From: Phytophthora colocasiae
Taxonomy: Eukaryota > Oomycota > Peronosporomycetes > Peronosporales > Peronosporaceae
Assembly: GCA_018806915.1 (NCBI GenBank)
Contig: JAGKQI010000098.1
Coordinates: forward strand, 3,782,001 to 3,846,000
DNA length: 64,000 nucleotides
Reading direction: 5' to 3'
Below the pieces are notes generated by a model that was not told where the DNA came from, ran no database searches, and saw only the letters and a list, made by a program, of their open reading frames with translations. The position numbers and the translations under genes are program-made. Below are positions 22,201-32,289 of the stretch, piece by piece. The number at the start of each line of letters is the position of its first letter. The stretch's first letter is position 1.

Positions 22201-22303
22201 GTTCGTCAGGCGGAAGACCTTGAAGACGCTTCGACTGACGTGTCGCCACACTGCGACCACCGCGTCCCCGACGTCCTCCTCTTGTAGTTCCATGTGAAGC
22301 CAT
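19235..22303 (-). CDS. gag: Gypsy-B gag, long N-terminal extension (about 1,022 aa)
   Basis: The start is taken at ATG 22303-22301 (MASHGTTRGGRRGRGG), downstream of the LTR and primer-binding site; an upstream frame through the LTR is unlikely to be used. Composition: an RG-rich N-terminus; acidic Glu/Ala/Ser region with a SUMO-interaction-like motif (EVIDLCSES); a globular block (about 230-400, LKYVRREFRRWRDMDAG to LAEELVEWATV); Ser-rich linker; a charged coiled coil (about 680-770, EWQRRMEQEQKEF); and a basic tail with EVVNLTS. It ends IIG then TAA, after which the gag core continues in the same frame. Far longer than typical Gypsy gag N-termini; its role is unknown. Confidence 0.8.
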   Translation of the reverse strand: MASHGTTRGGRRGRGGRSVATRQSKRLQGLPPDEQPDLDAVQKAAREKRKAAREKEAADEVNVPEPAVEDQPAAEPEAQETPNVSGEQGSEEGPSEAEASGDEVATAREGGDEASEGGADVVESPEVIDLCSESTTSGKSVGEVKTEPGLVDERVSKTPKSEDTPMSDDMPMKSEDSLKTPSDESGRADSLDGERALKYVRREFRRWRDMDAGRIVPPNVEYAWRTAKPDANVFQKAAAATGDYIKWRCSSVFPEDMWISEFCLRRHSFGRIQDLSYIEISMNTLTAPECVAVLQTMLYEAGFAFQNLLPRWSQTQASAIFEPQVRSVATELQSRLAEELVEWATVTARSQVNRLPEDTKVGNEARQGEGDGILRDGKADLQGRQLIMRLRVTGLRVTHSSDGSSSGEPPQSKRLQHGPPRPQVSSTPSALSTPSLSSLPVYESHSDSTRLESGVPMSEDRGSSLTTDAPVPSVIGTSRTSDDHSSGLQTSRGSSTDSSLMSMSRGASAHMPLSVGGLAMIAQGAEAGGMLAGESMGIHVTRTLMPVKSEPEDFEMLEEKAEFPEVKSERQLSTRNSVRDSVHRTPEAPSSSVSSRGRSHQSSHQSLKSEDHQKMSSRRLSSVASSHTRSSQRSGPAQIELNAMRQQQEWQRRMEQEQKEFLARERLESMERERRREQRELDTRQQIQTLTDRLLESESARLEAQRRADDLEERRSQASESKLKYHSKSSERQVSDEQVSGEQFSDVQRLETEFADRWKQREAEAEAERARWADELKRDWISQMETLRQRVHDVESERDRERESSQNMQCFQAAELRNLRATLSQVQGVAHPEVATSSRISGEHDPKPATGLLVNSRDTGDCTPGVRGSEGVASRGRVTPIKTTEAFHAPLPLRRSTETKRAKAGRHGAATAAATTTQTAQAAPLTEVKTEGRRPATPRRDGHRKPSERRSEDGRDAPRRPGRRRNDPDPGGSSSDSSSDSSDSSSDDLDPPEVVNLTSASQGQAGATLLTMRPFINSSIIG

Positions 22304-22375
22304 CTTGAATATAGACGCTTGACAGGAAACCCTCTTCTCAAACTCTCTTAGATCCGGTGATATCACGATACCAAG

Positions 22376-22393
22376 ATCCGGGCACGCGCACCA
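22376..22393 (-). other. Gypsy-B primer-binding site
   Basis: Two bases after the 5' LTR (minus strand) the sequence reads TGGTGCGCGTGCCCGG, complementary to a tRNA 3' end terminating in CCA. The cognate tRNA was not identified. Confidence 0.7.
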
Positions 22394-22395
22394 GT

Positions 22396-24259
22396 TGTCG
22401 CGAAGTCGGTGCAACTTTTACCGCGGTGCAGGGGCGTACAGTGAACCTGGAAGTGTGACTACCGGTAATTATACCAGAGTCGCACAGCAAGGTGGGCGTG
22501 TGTTACCTTGTGCTGTCCTCGTAGGTTCGTTGTCTTGGTAATGAGACCCTCGCCGGGGTCGTGAGAGTGTTGATGAGAGTGAGGGTTCCTTGCGTAGACC
22601 GTCGGATGTCCTTCTGGTCCTCACAGGAGCGCTTGAGAGTCGAACGTTTTCCGGTGAACACTTGTGTACACCAGAGATTTCTGAAAGCAAAAGAGAAATT
22701 AATACAATGGGAAGTCCAGTAATTAGACTTCCGAGATAACCGCAATATAGAGTTCCGATATACAAATATGTAGCTGCTCTTATTCTTTCCTGGCCCTTGA
22801 GCAGTGGGCTAGTTCTCCAGGTCAACTAGGGAAATGTTCACCAGACACCTGGTCTGTCTGGTATTCCCGTAACTTTCGCGCACCACCCTCTAATATATAG
22901 AGGGAAAATAAACCAATACACTATCAGTTATATAACAGTCTACCGAGCGTCTTGAGAGCGACTGTCTAGCTCCCAAAACCTGTCCAAACGTACAATATGA
23001 AATGGGCTACCGCTAGAGACAAGACAAACGACCCAACTAGTAAATGGAATAGGTGGGTCCTCTCAGGTCTCTACGTTACGCTGATCTCCACCTAACGGGG
23101 CTTGATAGGTGAGAGATCACACGACTCAAAGCTTTGTCGTGGCCTTACACTTTCCAATGAACCGACGAATCGACTTTGGGGTTATAACGCAAATTGAACT
23201 CTGGTTATCTATCTCGTATCTCTCTGTCTTCTGTCTTCCATATTCTCATATACACTTGGTCTCAGTATAACTCAGGAACTTTCACTTGGGCTCACTATGG
23301 TAGTCGGTGCAGCGGATCTTGTTGAGTCGACACTTAATGATGTCATTACAGGGATGAGCAGGTTGCGTTTCACTTGATTGCGTGAGGTCGTGTTGGGTAC
23401 ACTTGGTTTCAGTATGGGGTGGACTTCAGAGTGTCAGAGTCTGGTATCCTGTTCATCAGGGTCTGGAATCATGTGCATCGGAGACATGTTCATCGGAACC
23501 ATGTACTCCGGAATCATGTACATCAGAGTTGTAATACCAGAGTCGTGACACTTGGGTCTGATCATCGGAGTCTTGTACGTCGGAGTCTGTTCATCGGAAA
23601 CTGGTAAATGTCTGGAATATTGCTTGTATAAGCCGGACACATCAGACTTGTTCGCCAGAATCATGTTCATCAGACTCATGTACATCGGACTCATGTACGT
23701 CGGACTTCATGTACGTCGGACTCATGTACGTCAGACTTCATGGTGTGATATCAGAGTTTCCATGCGTGATACCAGAAATCCATGAGTGTTTTCAGGGTGC
23801 GGAGCACGTATGCTACAACGCACGAAGTCCAATTGGGATATGCGCGGGGTGCGCTACGTCCGGTGCGCGATACTTGGCATCTTGTGGGTATAATTATATT
23901 CCTTGAACCATCATCGTCACACAGGACGGCAACGGGATGAGGTCTCTCAGAGATACATTCTTCTGAGAGACTTTCTGCCAACCTTTAGGCACTCATCGTC
24001 GGGGAAAGTCCGGTGATCAGACTGAGTGTTATTATCTCTCGGAGTTTGTGCACTTTTCCGAGGAACACTTCTGATCTCTTGGGCCCCTTTGCAGTACAGG
24101 TGAAGGTTAATATACATATTTCTTCCACAGATTCATCATTGTCGCACGGGACATAACCTCGTCCCACATCTCCCTTTCTCCCACAATCCAGTATATGTCC
24201 AATCACATCACAGCGTAACGTCCATATCCACTCGAAAAATCGTAATTAGCAACGTGTCA
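22396..24259 (-). repeat. Gypsy-B 5' LTR
   Basis: The 1,864-bp partner of 6794-8657, followed by the second copy of the TTAC duplication (24260-24263). It should contain the element promoter on the minus strand, but no core-promoter motif was assigned. Confidence 0.97.
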
Positions 24260-24412
24260 TTACGGTACTTCGCAGTTTTAATTGTTTATATTTGATTTAA
24301 CTATACTTATTTAAATATGTATACTTAAATTAAGTCTATTCTAATTGCACGCTTCCTCATACACGTAAGCGCACGTGTACGCCACCTAGTGGGTCTAAGT
24401 AGACCCATTACA
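24260..24412 (+). repeat. 3' LTR of Gypsy-A copy 1, second part
   Basis: The sequence continues exactly where 6793 stopped (TTACGGTACTTCGCAG compared with TTACGGTATTTTGCAG in copy 2) and ends CCCATTACA at 24412. The two parts rebuild a 459-bp LTR once the duplication is counted once. Confidence 0.93.
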
Positions 24413-25023
24413 GTAGGTATCAACTGCTCACTACGTCAAACAAGCACGTACATCTTAAAGTTGCCACGTCGATACCATGAAAAAATTTGGGAGATTTATC
24501 ACACGTGTTCGGTCGACTGCTACGTTTTGCAAGGACAGAGAACTAAACGAAGCTGTCTTTATTGGTGATCGTGGTCCAAGCCGACCGAACAGTGACAATA
24601 TCTACAAGTAAAAAGAAAACAGTGAGTAGACCGATATCCCCATTTCGTTTTAAGGAAGAAAACGTACTTTTGGCTTCGGTCTGTGGTGACACACGATCCA
24701 CAAAGACTGTTGACCTTCACCATCGACTTCGTGCTTTTGAACACAATTCTTTCGGGTGCAGTTCTATCTCCTTGAGGAAATACTTCTTGAGATTCGCTGC
24801 CTGGATCAAATAAGCGGTTTAACAAGAATACAAAACTTTGTTTTGTTCAATTTTAGATTGTATTAGCTACGATGACTTAGTAGATAAACAGCTGGCAGTG
24901 ACCACCTGAGATTGCTTTTTCTTCCGCTTCACCATCTTCGGCTTCATTAATTTAAAAGATGTTTCAGTTTTTGTAAACATGTATTCAAATTAATAAAACA
25001 ATTAATAAAAAATAAAAAAATAT
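24413..25023. other. Unassigned AT-rich spacer
   Basis: Sequence between the Gypsy-A LTR end and a Gypsy-B-like LTR fragment. Frames of 83-88 codons exist on both strands (about 24559-24825), but neither shows a recognisable domain. It may be an old transposon remnant. Confidence 0.4.
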
Positions 25024-25512
25024 TCATGTATGATACCAGAAATCCATGGGTGTCATCAGGGTGCGGAGCACGTATGCTACGACGCACAAAGTCCAATTGG
25101 GGGTATGCCCCCGGTGCGCAATACTTGGTATTTGTGGGTATAATTACAATCCTTGAACCACCATCGTCACACAGGACGGCAACGGGATGAGGTCTCTCAG
25201 AGATACATTCATCTGACAGACTTTATGCCAACCTTTAGGCACTCATCGTCGGGGAAAGTCCCGTGATCAGACTGAGTGTATACGTCTCTCAGAGTTGTGC
25301 ACTTTCTGAGGAACACTTCTGATCTCTTGGGTCCCTTTGCAGTACAGGTGAAGGTTAATAAACAGCGGTTTTCTTCCACAGATCCATCATATTGTCGCAC
25401 GGGACATAACCTCGTCCCACATCTCCCTTTCTCCCAGAATTCCACGTATATCAAATCACATCACAGCGTGACGGCCACATTCCACTCGAAAATCGTAATT
25501 AACAGCATGTCA
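25024..25512 (-). repeat. Diverged Gypsy-B-family LTR fragment
   Basis: The last roughly 490 bp align with 8155-8657 (shared blocks such as GATACCAGAAATCCATG, GGTGCGGAGCACGTATGC and CACACAGGACGGCAACGGG) and end ATGTCA. Identity is about 90% by eye, so it is older than the LTRs of the complete element. The rest of the LTR is absent. Confidence 0.88.
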
Positions 25513-26171
25513 TATGCTTCAAAATATGTATCTGCCACGGTCTATTCCTGCCAGCCCCACAAGAAATGTCCACACAAGATCAAAATTTGCACTCGGTCTG
25601 GTGGATCTGTAACGACTTCAAGATTTGAACTCATGCAGCAAGGAAGACATCGAGGTGCTCGTGTTGCAAAAAAACCGCGTGGTATCTCTTCGGTCTTAAA
25701 GCCCGAAATTGACGCTCTCTTACTGCTAGGAACAGGCGCTGGAAGAGTACGCAACATGCTTCTCTTCAAGTACCGAAACGATATTTCAATGCTCGACCTT
25801 GTCCCACAATCGAAACAACTCGAGAACCGCAAGATGTACCTTAAAAAGCTGCGTCTGAAAGAAGCCGGAGGCTGGGAAATCGATAATTTCAATGTCCTTC
25901 GCAACTGGGCTAGTTCAAGATTGTGTAGCTCACACGAGGACTTTGACCGCGTTGAACTTTCAAATAGTGTTGCTATGCAAGAACTAATTGTTTTGGATAC
26001 TTTCGAGCACACAAGTATGGAGTCTGGAGTGCCTGCTCAGTCAATTGATTTAATTATGACATCTTGTGCTCTTTTTTGTGGTGTTGCCTCTGCGGTTGAA
26101 GGGCAACAGGACTCTCTTGTGATGACTATAGACGGCACCTACCGACTACATTAGGTGGGTGGTCGTTAGTA

Positions 26172-27307
26172 CAGCGGGTAGATTAAATGAGCGCCCACCC
26201 CAAACTGAAGCACATTTTCAATCATAGCGACTTCAATATTGCTTCGATTGAAACGAAACAAACGACACTGGATGCGCAAACAACACGGGATCGTTTTCCC
26301 CAACGGATTCGCTTTAATTTGATTGGTGGACTGCGCTACGGTTCCGCCAATAATCTCAGCAGCTAATCGTGAGGCAATGGCTATAATGCAGTTAGGTTTT
26401 ATACTTAGCTTTTGTATCAAATCCCGAATGTTACACGAATGTTACCCGAAAAACTAACTTTTTGAGTGTCATGCCTCTCACTTCTCAATTTGCCTGCAAT
26501 GGCGCCAATTCGAAGGCGGCAGTACTCTGAAGACCTCCGCAGACGGGTTATTATCAAGTGGAAGCAAGGATGCAGTACAAGAAAGATTAGTTCGCATCTT
26601 GTAATGCCAAGGCGGAGTGTTCGCACCATCATCGCCTACACGAAGAAGCATGGTCGCTCAAAGCTGATTCCACGCCCAGGCAGACCTCGCCTTACCGACT
26701 CTCGTCAAGACCGACGTATCATTAGAGAAGTTGAGAAGAACCGCTTCGTCAGTGCTGCAGTGATTGCTGCCCAAGTGTCCGAGTACATTGGTCAACCGGT
26801 GTCTACCGATCTCGTCCGAGATCGAATTCGCGAAGTTGGGCTTCATGGACGCTCTACCCGAAAAAAACCGTACCTGAGTCCTATGCATCGCCGCCAGCGG
26901 CTGGCCTACGCAAAGAGGTTCGGCACGATGTCGCCGCTCTTCTGGAGGAGGGTTTTGTTCAGCGATGAGGCTTGTGTTGAGTTGCACGGCACGTCAGGTC
27001 GGGTTTCGGTTTGGATATTTATGAAGCGGGAACTGAACAAATCCCCTGCGACCTCGATCGAGGATCTCAAAGTGAAACTGCGCAGCATTTGGGCCAACAT
27101 TGACGACGGCGTAGTGGCTAATGCAGTTTTGTCTATGCCTAAGCGTCTTCAAGCTGTGCGTGACAGCATTGGGGGCCACACCAAGTATTGAAAAGGTGCT
27201 TCAAGATGAACTTCAACATTTAGTTTGACTGCATTTTTGTATGGAACATAAAATCAATACAGAATCAAATGAATTTTCGGGTGGGCGCTCATTTAATCTA
27301 CCCGCTG
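26172..27307 (+). mobile_element. Tc1/mariner-like element, 1,136 bp
   Basis: Perfect 29-bp terminal inverted repeats beginning CAGCGGGTAGATTAAATG (26172-26200 and 27279-27307), flanked by TA (26170-26171 and 27308-27309). It contains one shortened transposase frame and lies within the MULE pseudogene. Confidence 0.96.
26499..27191 (+). pseudogene. Tc1-like transposase, internally deleted
   Basis: The start is ATG 26499 (MAPIRRRQYSED). Helix-turn-helix modules cover about residues 10-110 (RRRVIIKWKQGCSTRKIS; GRPRLTD, the GRPR-like hook; a second HTH with VSTDLVRDRIREVG). The catalytic core starts with LFSDEACVEL (first Asp) and then jumps from VSVWIFMKREL to the C-terminal region SIEDLKVKLRSIWANID, losing about 100 residues that should hold the second Asp and the third acidic residue. 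The expected length is near 340 aa; here it is 230. The frame is open, but the enzyme must be inactive, so the copy could move only in trans. Confidence 0.88.
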
Positions 27308-28084
27308 TAGACTGTGGTGGAATATCCGTCCAACGATCTCGAGCTGCATACGTGCAAACGTTTCAACCATGATTGTATATGTTTGTACGAGCCGAGTGTA
27401 CATACGCATGCGAGAAAATGTTTCTCACTTTAATTAGATGTGTTCGTGATTTTCTAGATGTGGAGGTTCTCGTCGCCAGTTGCAGTATTGACCACACGAT
27501 GCTATTGCGTCTGCACTGGAGGCGGTTTGGCCGACTATAGAGATTCTTACTTGTTGGGAGCATCTTCTTCGCTCAGCCAAGAAGTCGAAGAACGTCCAAC
27601 GTCTTTCGGACAAGTTCTACTTGGAGAATATCGTTGCACCTTTCTCGGTCCTTGTATCAGCTCAGAGCTCTTTCTAAACGATTCATTCGAGCGTGGAAAG
27701 TTGCTGGCGCAGAAGCGTATGCAGATTGGTTCCAGGATACATATTTAACTCCTAGATGGGAGAGGTAGTTTGTGAATAAATCTTCAATTCCAGGTTTTCT
27801 CCCTGCACAACAAACCAATCGAGTCTCACCACCGAGTGATAAAGGTTATTGTTTCTGATTTCAAAAGAGCTCCTACTGAGACGGTGTTAAACAGCGTCCT
27901 ACCGCGCTTTTTGTGTACAACACTGACGGTGGACCACAACCTCTGTATCGCGATTACTGCGAAGGTAAGCGCTCCAAATATGGAGTTTTCAATCAAAATA
28001 TTCAACGATGTTGTTTTGTATTGTATTTATTGTAGGACCGCTACCTACTGAAAGCGTCGTAAAGGCACAGTAACTAGAGCAGCT

Positions 28085-29051
28085 TGAAGACTCCTTGGTT
28101 TTTTTTGAACGCCCGCCCGCTGTGCACTCACGTGCATAGTGACCGATGTTACTACACTTGTAACATCGAACCTTGCTGTTCCTACGCTGCTGTTGACCAG
28201 CAGTCGTAGCACTCGAGAGGTCCATAGGTTCCGGACCTCCCGTCTTCACAACAGGACGCGCCGGCTTCGGCGCGTTCGCATGGAGTTTAGATTGACGCCG
28301 GCTAAACTCCTCTTGCATCGCAAGGCTGATCGCCTCCTCGAGAGTATTCGGATACTCTCGGAAGAGATACGTCTTGACGGGACCATCTCTTAGTCCCTTC
28401 ATGAACGTGACGACTGGCTCGTCTCGTCGACCGGGTTCGCCACTATGATCGATACCAAGTATCGAGCACGCTGGGCAAAGGTGTGAACATCATCCTTGCC
28501 CTGCTGCAGATCGAGAAACTCCGCTCTCGATCTGAACTCGTTCTTCGGGGGGCTCAAACGCAAGCTTGAGCTCCTCTTTGAACACCTCGTACGTGCCGAA
28601 GCACGTAGGATCCGAGAGTCGGCGCCCATAGGCCCAACTCCTCGCACGTCCGCCAAGACATGACATGGCGAACGCGACCTTCGACATCGGACCGACGATA
28701 CGTCGAGGCGCAACGGCTGTGTCGAGTTCGACAAGCCACCGAAGGAGGGTCTCGTCCTCCTTCCCCGTGTAGGTACTCACGTGGAGTTTCAACGACTCCA
28801 CGCGTGGCTTAGGGGAAGCCACCGAGGCAGCAACATCTCGTTGCTCCTTAACAATGTTGCTCTGTCAGCGATAGCGTACGAAGCATCGTCGCTACCGCCG
28901 CCTCTCCAATGACTTGCGAAAGTCTTTGGAGAGCCTCCCACTCTGGATCAGACAGGTGGGCGCAGTCCGTGCGCGTCACGGACATTTGAGGGGTCCCAGC
29001 AGATCCCTCATCCATTGGGGAGTTCTCTACCCCGCGTTCGTATGACTCCAT
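28085..29051 (-). pseudogene. gag: Gypsy-A gag (copy 3)
   Basis: It starts at ATG 29051 (MESYERGVENSPMDE). A deletion near 28860 removes about 16 bp after TEQH and shifts the frame. Later frames show the capsid-like region and, at the end, the CCHC knuckle CYKCSNIGHYAREC. A frame change occurs again near 28400. Truncated before protease. Confidence 0.88.
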
Positions 29052-29100
29052 ACGAACGAACAGCAGTCGGTCGTGGGACGGACTACAAAGTGCTACCAGG

Positions 29101-29560
29101 TGTAATAGGTCTACTTAGACCTATTAGGTGGCGTACACGTGCGCTTACGTGTATGAGGAAGCGTGCAATTAGAATAGACTTAATTTAAGTATACTTATTT
29201 AAATAAGTATAATTAAATCAAATATAACTAAATTAAACTGCAAAATACCGTAAAATGAGAACTGTTATTGAATTTGGCATAAACCAATTATGGACCTCCT
29301 AAAAATGTTTGTTATCTATTTCTAAAGGGTCTGCCAACGTGTGGTTGGCAGAAACTCTGCTCAGTGATTGGTAGAAATCCGTTACTTTCTACCAATAATA
29401 TGCACAAATGCAGACGAACCACCCAATAATGTGGTTCGCCCATGTAGCCATTGGTGTGTACAGCACACCAAGGTCTGAGGTCCGTTTCCAACCTCTAACA
29501 GTTATCCTAACTGTTAGAGTTACAAGTGGTACAACCACTTGTACGTGTAACCCCGTTACA
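29101..29560 (-). repeat. Gypsy-A copy 3 LTR (460 bp)
   Basis: On the plus strand it runs from TGTAATAGG to CCCCGTTACA, the same length as the LTRs of copy 2. The base just inside starts the primer-binding site (TGGTAGCAC on the minus strand). Confidence 0.93.
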
Positions 29561-29594
29561 GTAACGGGGATGTTACACGAATGTTTCTCGTTGG

Positions 29595-29695
29595 TGTGTG
29601 ACACACGTGGATACATTTATGTGGGTACATAATGGTGTGTGACACTCACGGATACATTTATGTGAGTACATGATGGTGTGGCACACACGAGTAGA
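29595..29695. repeat. Short 41-bp tandem repeat
   Basis: About 2.4 copies of a unit close to GTGTGTGACACACGTGGATA followed by CATTTATGTGGGTACATAATG. Located between the Gypsy-A LTR and the Copia fragment; significance unknown. Confidence 0.65.
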
Positions 29696-29859
29696 TACGT
29701 AGATGGCCTCAGAGCCTCACGTTGAATTTTGATTAGGATTAGGGCAATAAAGTCAATAAAAATCAGTTTGCATTTTACATAATTAGTGTTAGTTCCTTTA
29801 TTATAGGGATACTGATTGTGTGAGTCCCGTATTTAGTGGACTACTTGGTTCTTGTATAG

Positions 29860-31860
29860 AACCGAAGGCTAGTGCCTTGCAAGCAGGACTCTACGAGTCA
29901 ACTAAACTTCCTCTGTGCCGTGCACACCTACGCAGCCCCGCTGCAGAGCTGATTCTTGGTCTTCACGTACTGCAGAGCGACTTCACCACTAACCACCTTC
30001 TCACGAATGAAGTGGTAGCGAATGTCGATGTGCCTGGTGCGAGCTTGGTAGCCGACGTTCTTGGCAAGTGCCATCGCACCTTGGTTGTCTTCGTAGATCA
30101 CCGTGGATTCATCATGCTCAATACTGTCCTTGAGCAGAAGTCGCATCCACACGCACTCCTTCACACAGTCACTGAGGGCCATGTACTCGGCCTCAGTCGA
30201 ACACAAGGCGACAGTCTTCTGAAAAGTAGAACGCCGCACCACACAGCAACAGCATCGTCCTGCTTACGGAACGACGGTCGTCACTATCGCCAGCCCAATC
30301 GGCATCTGAATAGGCGACGAGTTCCGTTCCAAGTTGTCCATCATACACTATGCCAACATCCTTGGTCTTCATCAGGTAGCGCACCACCTTGATACCAGCA
30401 TACCAGTGCTTCTCACCGGGGTTCTCCAAGAAACGACTCAACTTAGCCACCGCGACAGCAATGTCGGGTCTCGTTCCACAAGCCAGGTACATTAGGCTTC
30501 CCACAAGTGAACGGTACGGCTTCGACTTCATCTTCATCTTGTCTTCTTCAGTCTGCGGTTCGTCAGCCTTTGACAAGTGGACACTCGGATCGATGGGGAT
30601 CAGGCTTGGCCTGGCGTTCGCTTGTCCGAACTTCTTGATAACTGCCTCCGTATAGGCCTGCTGACTGATGCTCAGCGTCCTCTGCTCCATGTCGTAGTCA
30701 ATCTCGATCCCGAGAATGAAGCGCGCACGTCCGAGGTCCTTGATCTTGAACTTCGAAGCAATTTCCGCCTTGACCGAGGCAATCATAGCCTGATCTTGAG
30801 ACGCAAGTAGCATGTCATCGACGTACAGACATACGGTACGAAGCCATCACCACGAGTGTATACACACGGATCAGCATCCCCAGCCTCGAACTTCATGCTC
30901 TTGAGGTGCTTGTCGATGGTCTCATTCCACACACGAGACGTCTGCTTGCGTCCGTACAAGCTCTTCGCTAACAAGCACACCAGTTCATCGTCAACTTCAA
31001 CACCGTCCAGTTCTCATAGCATCTCCGCAAGTCCTTCAGGCTCCATATTAATTTCTTCCTCCAAATCACCGTAAAGAAAAGCGGTATCCACGTCACACTG
31101 CTCGATGATGGCTCCTTCAGCACACAGCTTGGCAAGGACGGCCCGAATCGAGTTGAGAGATGCCACCGGCGAGTAGGTCTCCTCGTAGTCAACACCATGG
31201 CGTTGCGAGTATCCCTTGGCGACCAGACGAGCCTTGTAGCGAACCACCTCTCCTTTTTCGTTGTGCTTCAGCGCGAACGCCCAACGGCAACCAATTGGCC
31301 GTTGGTGCTCCGCTTTCGGCACGAGCTTCCAGGTTTCGTTCCTGATCAGCGATCTCAGCTCGCTCACGATGGCCTTCAACCACTGTCTTCTGTCCTTGCT
31401 TGAAGTAGCCTCTTCGTATGTTTTCGGAACTTCTTCACTTGCGATCATCAACTGTTCTCCTTGGATAGTGAGTTGACCCCCACTTCCTTTGATGTGATCT
31501 TGAATCATCTTTTGACGCTTGGTTCCGCTTGATGAGGGAGCGTCCACGAATTGCTTCTTGCGAGCACCACCCTCCTCGTGTTCGTCGGTCTCTTCAATGC
31601 GGGAACGCGTAATCATCGTGTGGGTCGGACCATACGGAACAACTGCACCATCCCTGGTTTGCTCATCATCTGGTTCGATCACCTCTCTCACTTCAACTTG
31701 ACGCCTAACGGCCTGGATCGGTACAATTCTTCTTTCACCAACGGGCTCTGGTTCCGTCTTGATGTCGTCTTCATCATCCAAGTCCAAGCTCTATCAGGTA
31801 CTCCGGCCTGGTGGTCTCCATGAACTTCACGGTGCGCACGATTTGCACCTTTCATGTCGT
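29860..31860 (-). pseudogene. Ty1/Copia fragment: RT and RNase H
   Basis: Minus strand. An acidic linker (DLDDEDDIKTEPEPVGERR) precedes the Copia RT (QWLKAIVSELRSLIRNETWKLV, GCRWAFALKHNEKGEVVRYKARLVAKG, EQCDVDTAFLYGDL). The catalytic YVDD is disrupted by a one-base loss near 30830. RT then continues (KFKIKDLGRARFILGIEI), followed by RNase H (YSDADWAGDSDDRRS; SSTEAEYMALSD-like TVALCSTEAEYM; GAMALAKN), with frame changes near 30235 and 31000. Gag, protease and integrase are missing. Ends near the expected ADMLTK-type terminus, which is not seen. Confidence 0.88.
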
Positions 31861-32289
31861 CATGTTAACCCCTCATTCACCAATGTGTGATCCTCCGCCA
31901 TTCGATAACGGCACATGTCGGATCTAGTCTATTAGTACATATATAGTACGAGTGCAGTACCAGTACCCCGTACACAATATTGACAGTGGACCATCATCTC
32001 TGCCTCAACAAGCTCCTAACACGCCTGAGTTCGGGAGTGAAGATGAAGGAGACGACGACATTGCGCAGGAGCTGCGTGAATTTCGAGGACACGTGGGACT
32101 GTTCTCAGCTGCGGAAGAATCTCGAGAACGCTGAACGAGCTCGAGAAGCTGTGCAAGGTGCACGACGACAGGTTCGACCTAGTGAAGTCTAGAGGTTCTT
32201 CGAGTAACAACTGCTTCTGTAAAGGCAGAGCGAGAACGGTTATAAGAACAAGATCAACTGTACTACTGAGATTACGAGCAGTGTCTTTA
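31861..32289. other. Unassigned region
   Basis: A 60-codon plus-strand frame (31952-32134) encodes an acidic stretch (EFGSEDEGDDDIAQELREF) and seems to continue in another frame to about 32195. No family was recognised. It may be the edge of another retroelement. Confidence 0.35.

Larger units (their letters stand above)
6794..24259 (-). mobile_element. Giant Ty3/Gypsy element 'Gypsy-B' (17,466 bp), complete, nested in a Gypsy-A LTR
   Basis: Both LTRs are 1,864 bp (6794-8657 and 22396-24259, offset exactly 15,602) and begin TGTCGCG and end GTGTCA. By eye they differ at about three sites (7682, 8026, 8635), so the insertion is recent. TTAC flanks both ends. The coding order on the minus strand is gag (22303-18077) then pol (to 12349); a primer-binding site abuts the right LTR and a purine tract the left LTR, confirming minus orientation. 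A long plus-strand ORF (8877-11963) lies between pol and the 3' LTR. One in-frame stop in gag and one frameshift in integrase suggest this copy is not autonomous, unless the stop is read through. Confidence 0.96.
25513..28080 (+). pseudogene. MULE (Mutator-like) transposase pseudogene, split by a Tc1-like element
   Basis: The first part (25513-26150) ends in the MULE core start VMTIDGTYRLH. After the Tc1-like element the other side (from 27310) continues DCGGISV, so joining across the TA site yields the family pattern DGTY..LH..GGW..VDCG, with one frameshift near 26154. Further homologous stretches are LDVEVLVA, SIDHTM, TIEILTCWEHLL and FLPAQQTN with frameshifts near 27500 and 27660. GTAAGC (27965) to TTGTAG (28036) could be a 72-bp intron. 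A CxxH-type N-terminus (SCQPHKKCPHK) may be a DNA-binding finger. Not functional. Confidence 0.8.
28085..29560 (-). mobile_element. Gypsy-A copy 3: 5' LTR plus gag fragment
   Basis: Minus-strand order: LTR (29560-29101), primer-binding site, gag to just past the zinc knuckle, then an abrupt end joined to MULE sequence near 28085. No pol or 3' LTR. The slippery tract of this copy has grown to eight A residues. Confidence 0.92.

Noticed and set aside
24559..24825. Small genes on either strand of the spacer
   Set aside because: Both strands are open over the same stretch, with no domain or codon signal to choose between them.
28085..29560. Target-site duplication for Gypsy-A copy 3
   Set aside because: Only the 5' end survives, so no second flank exists for comparison.
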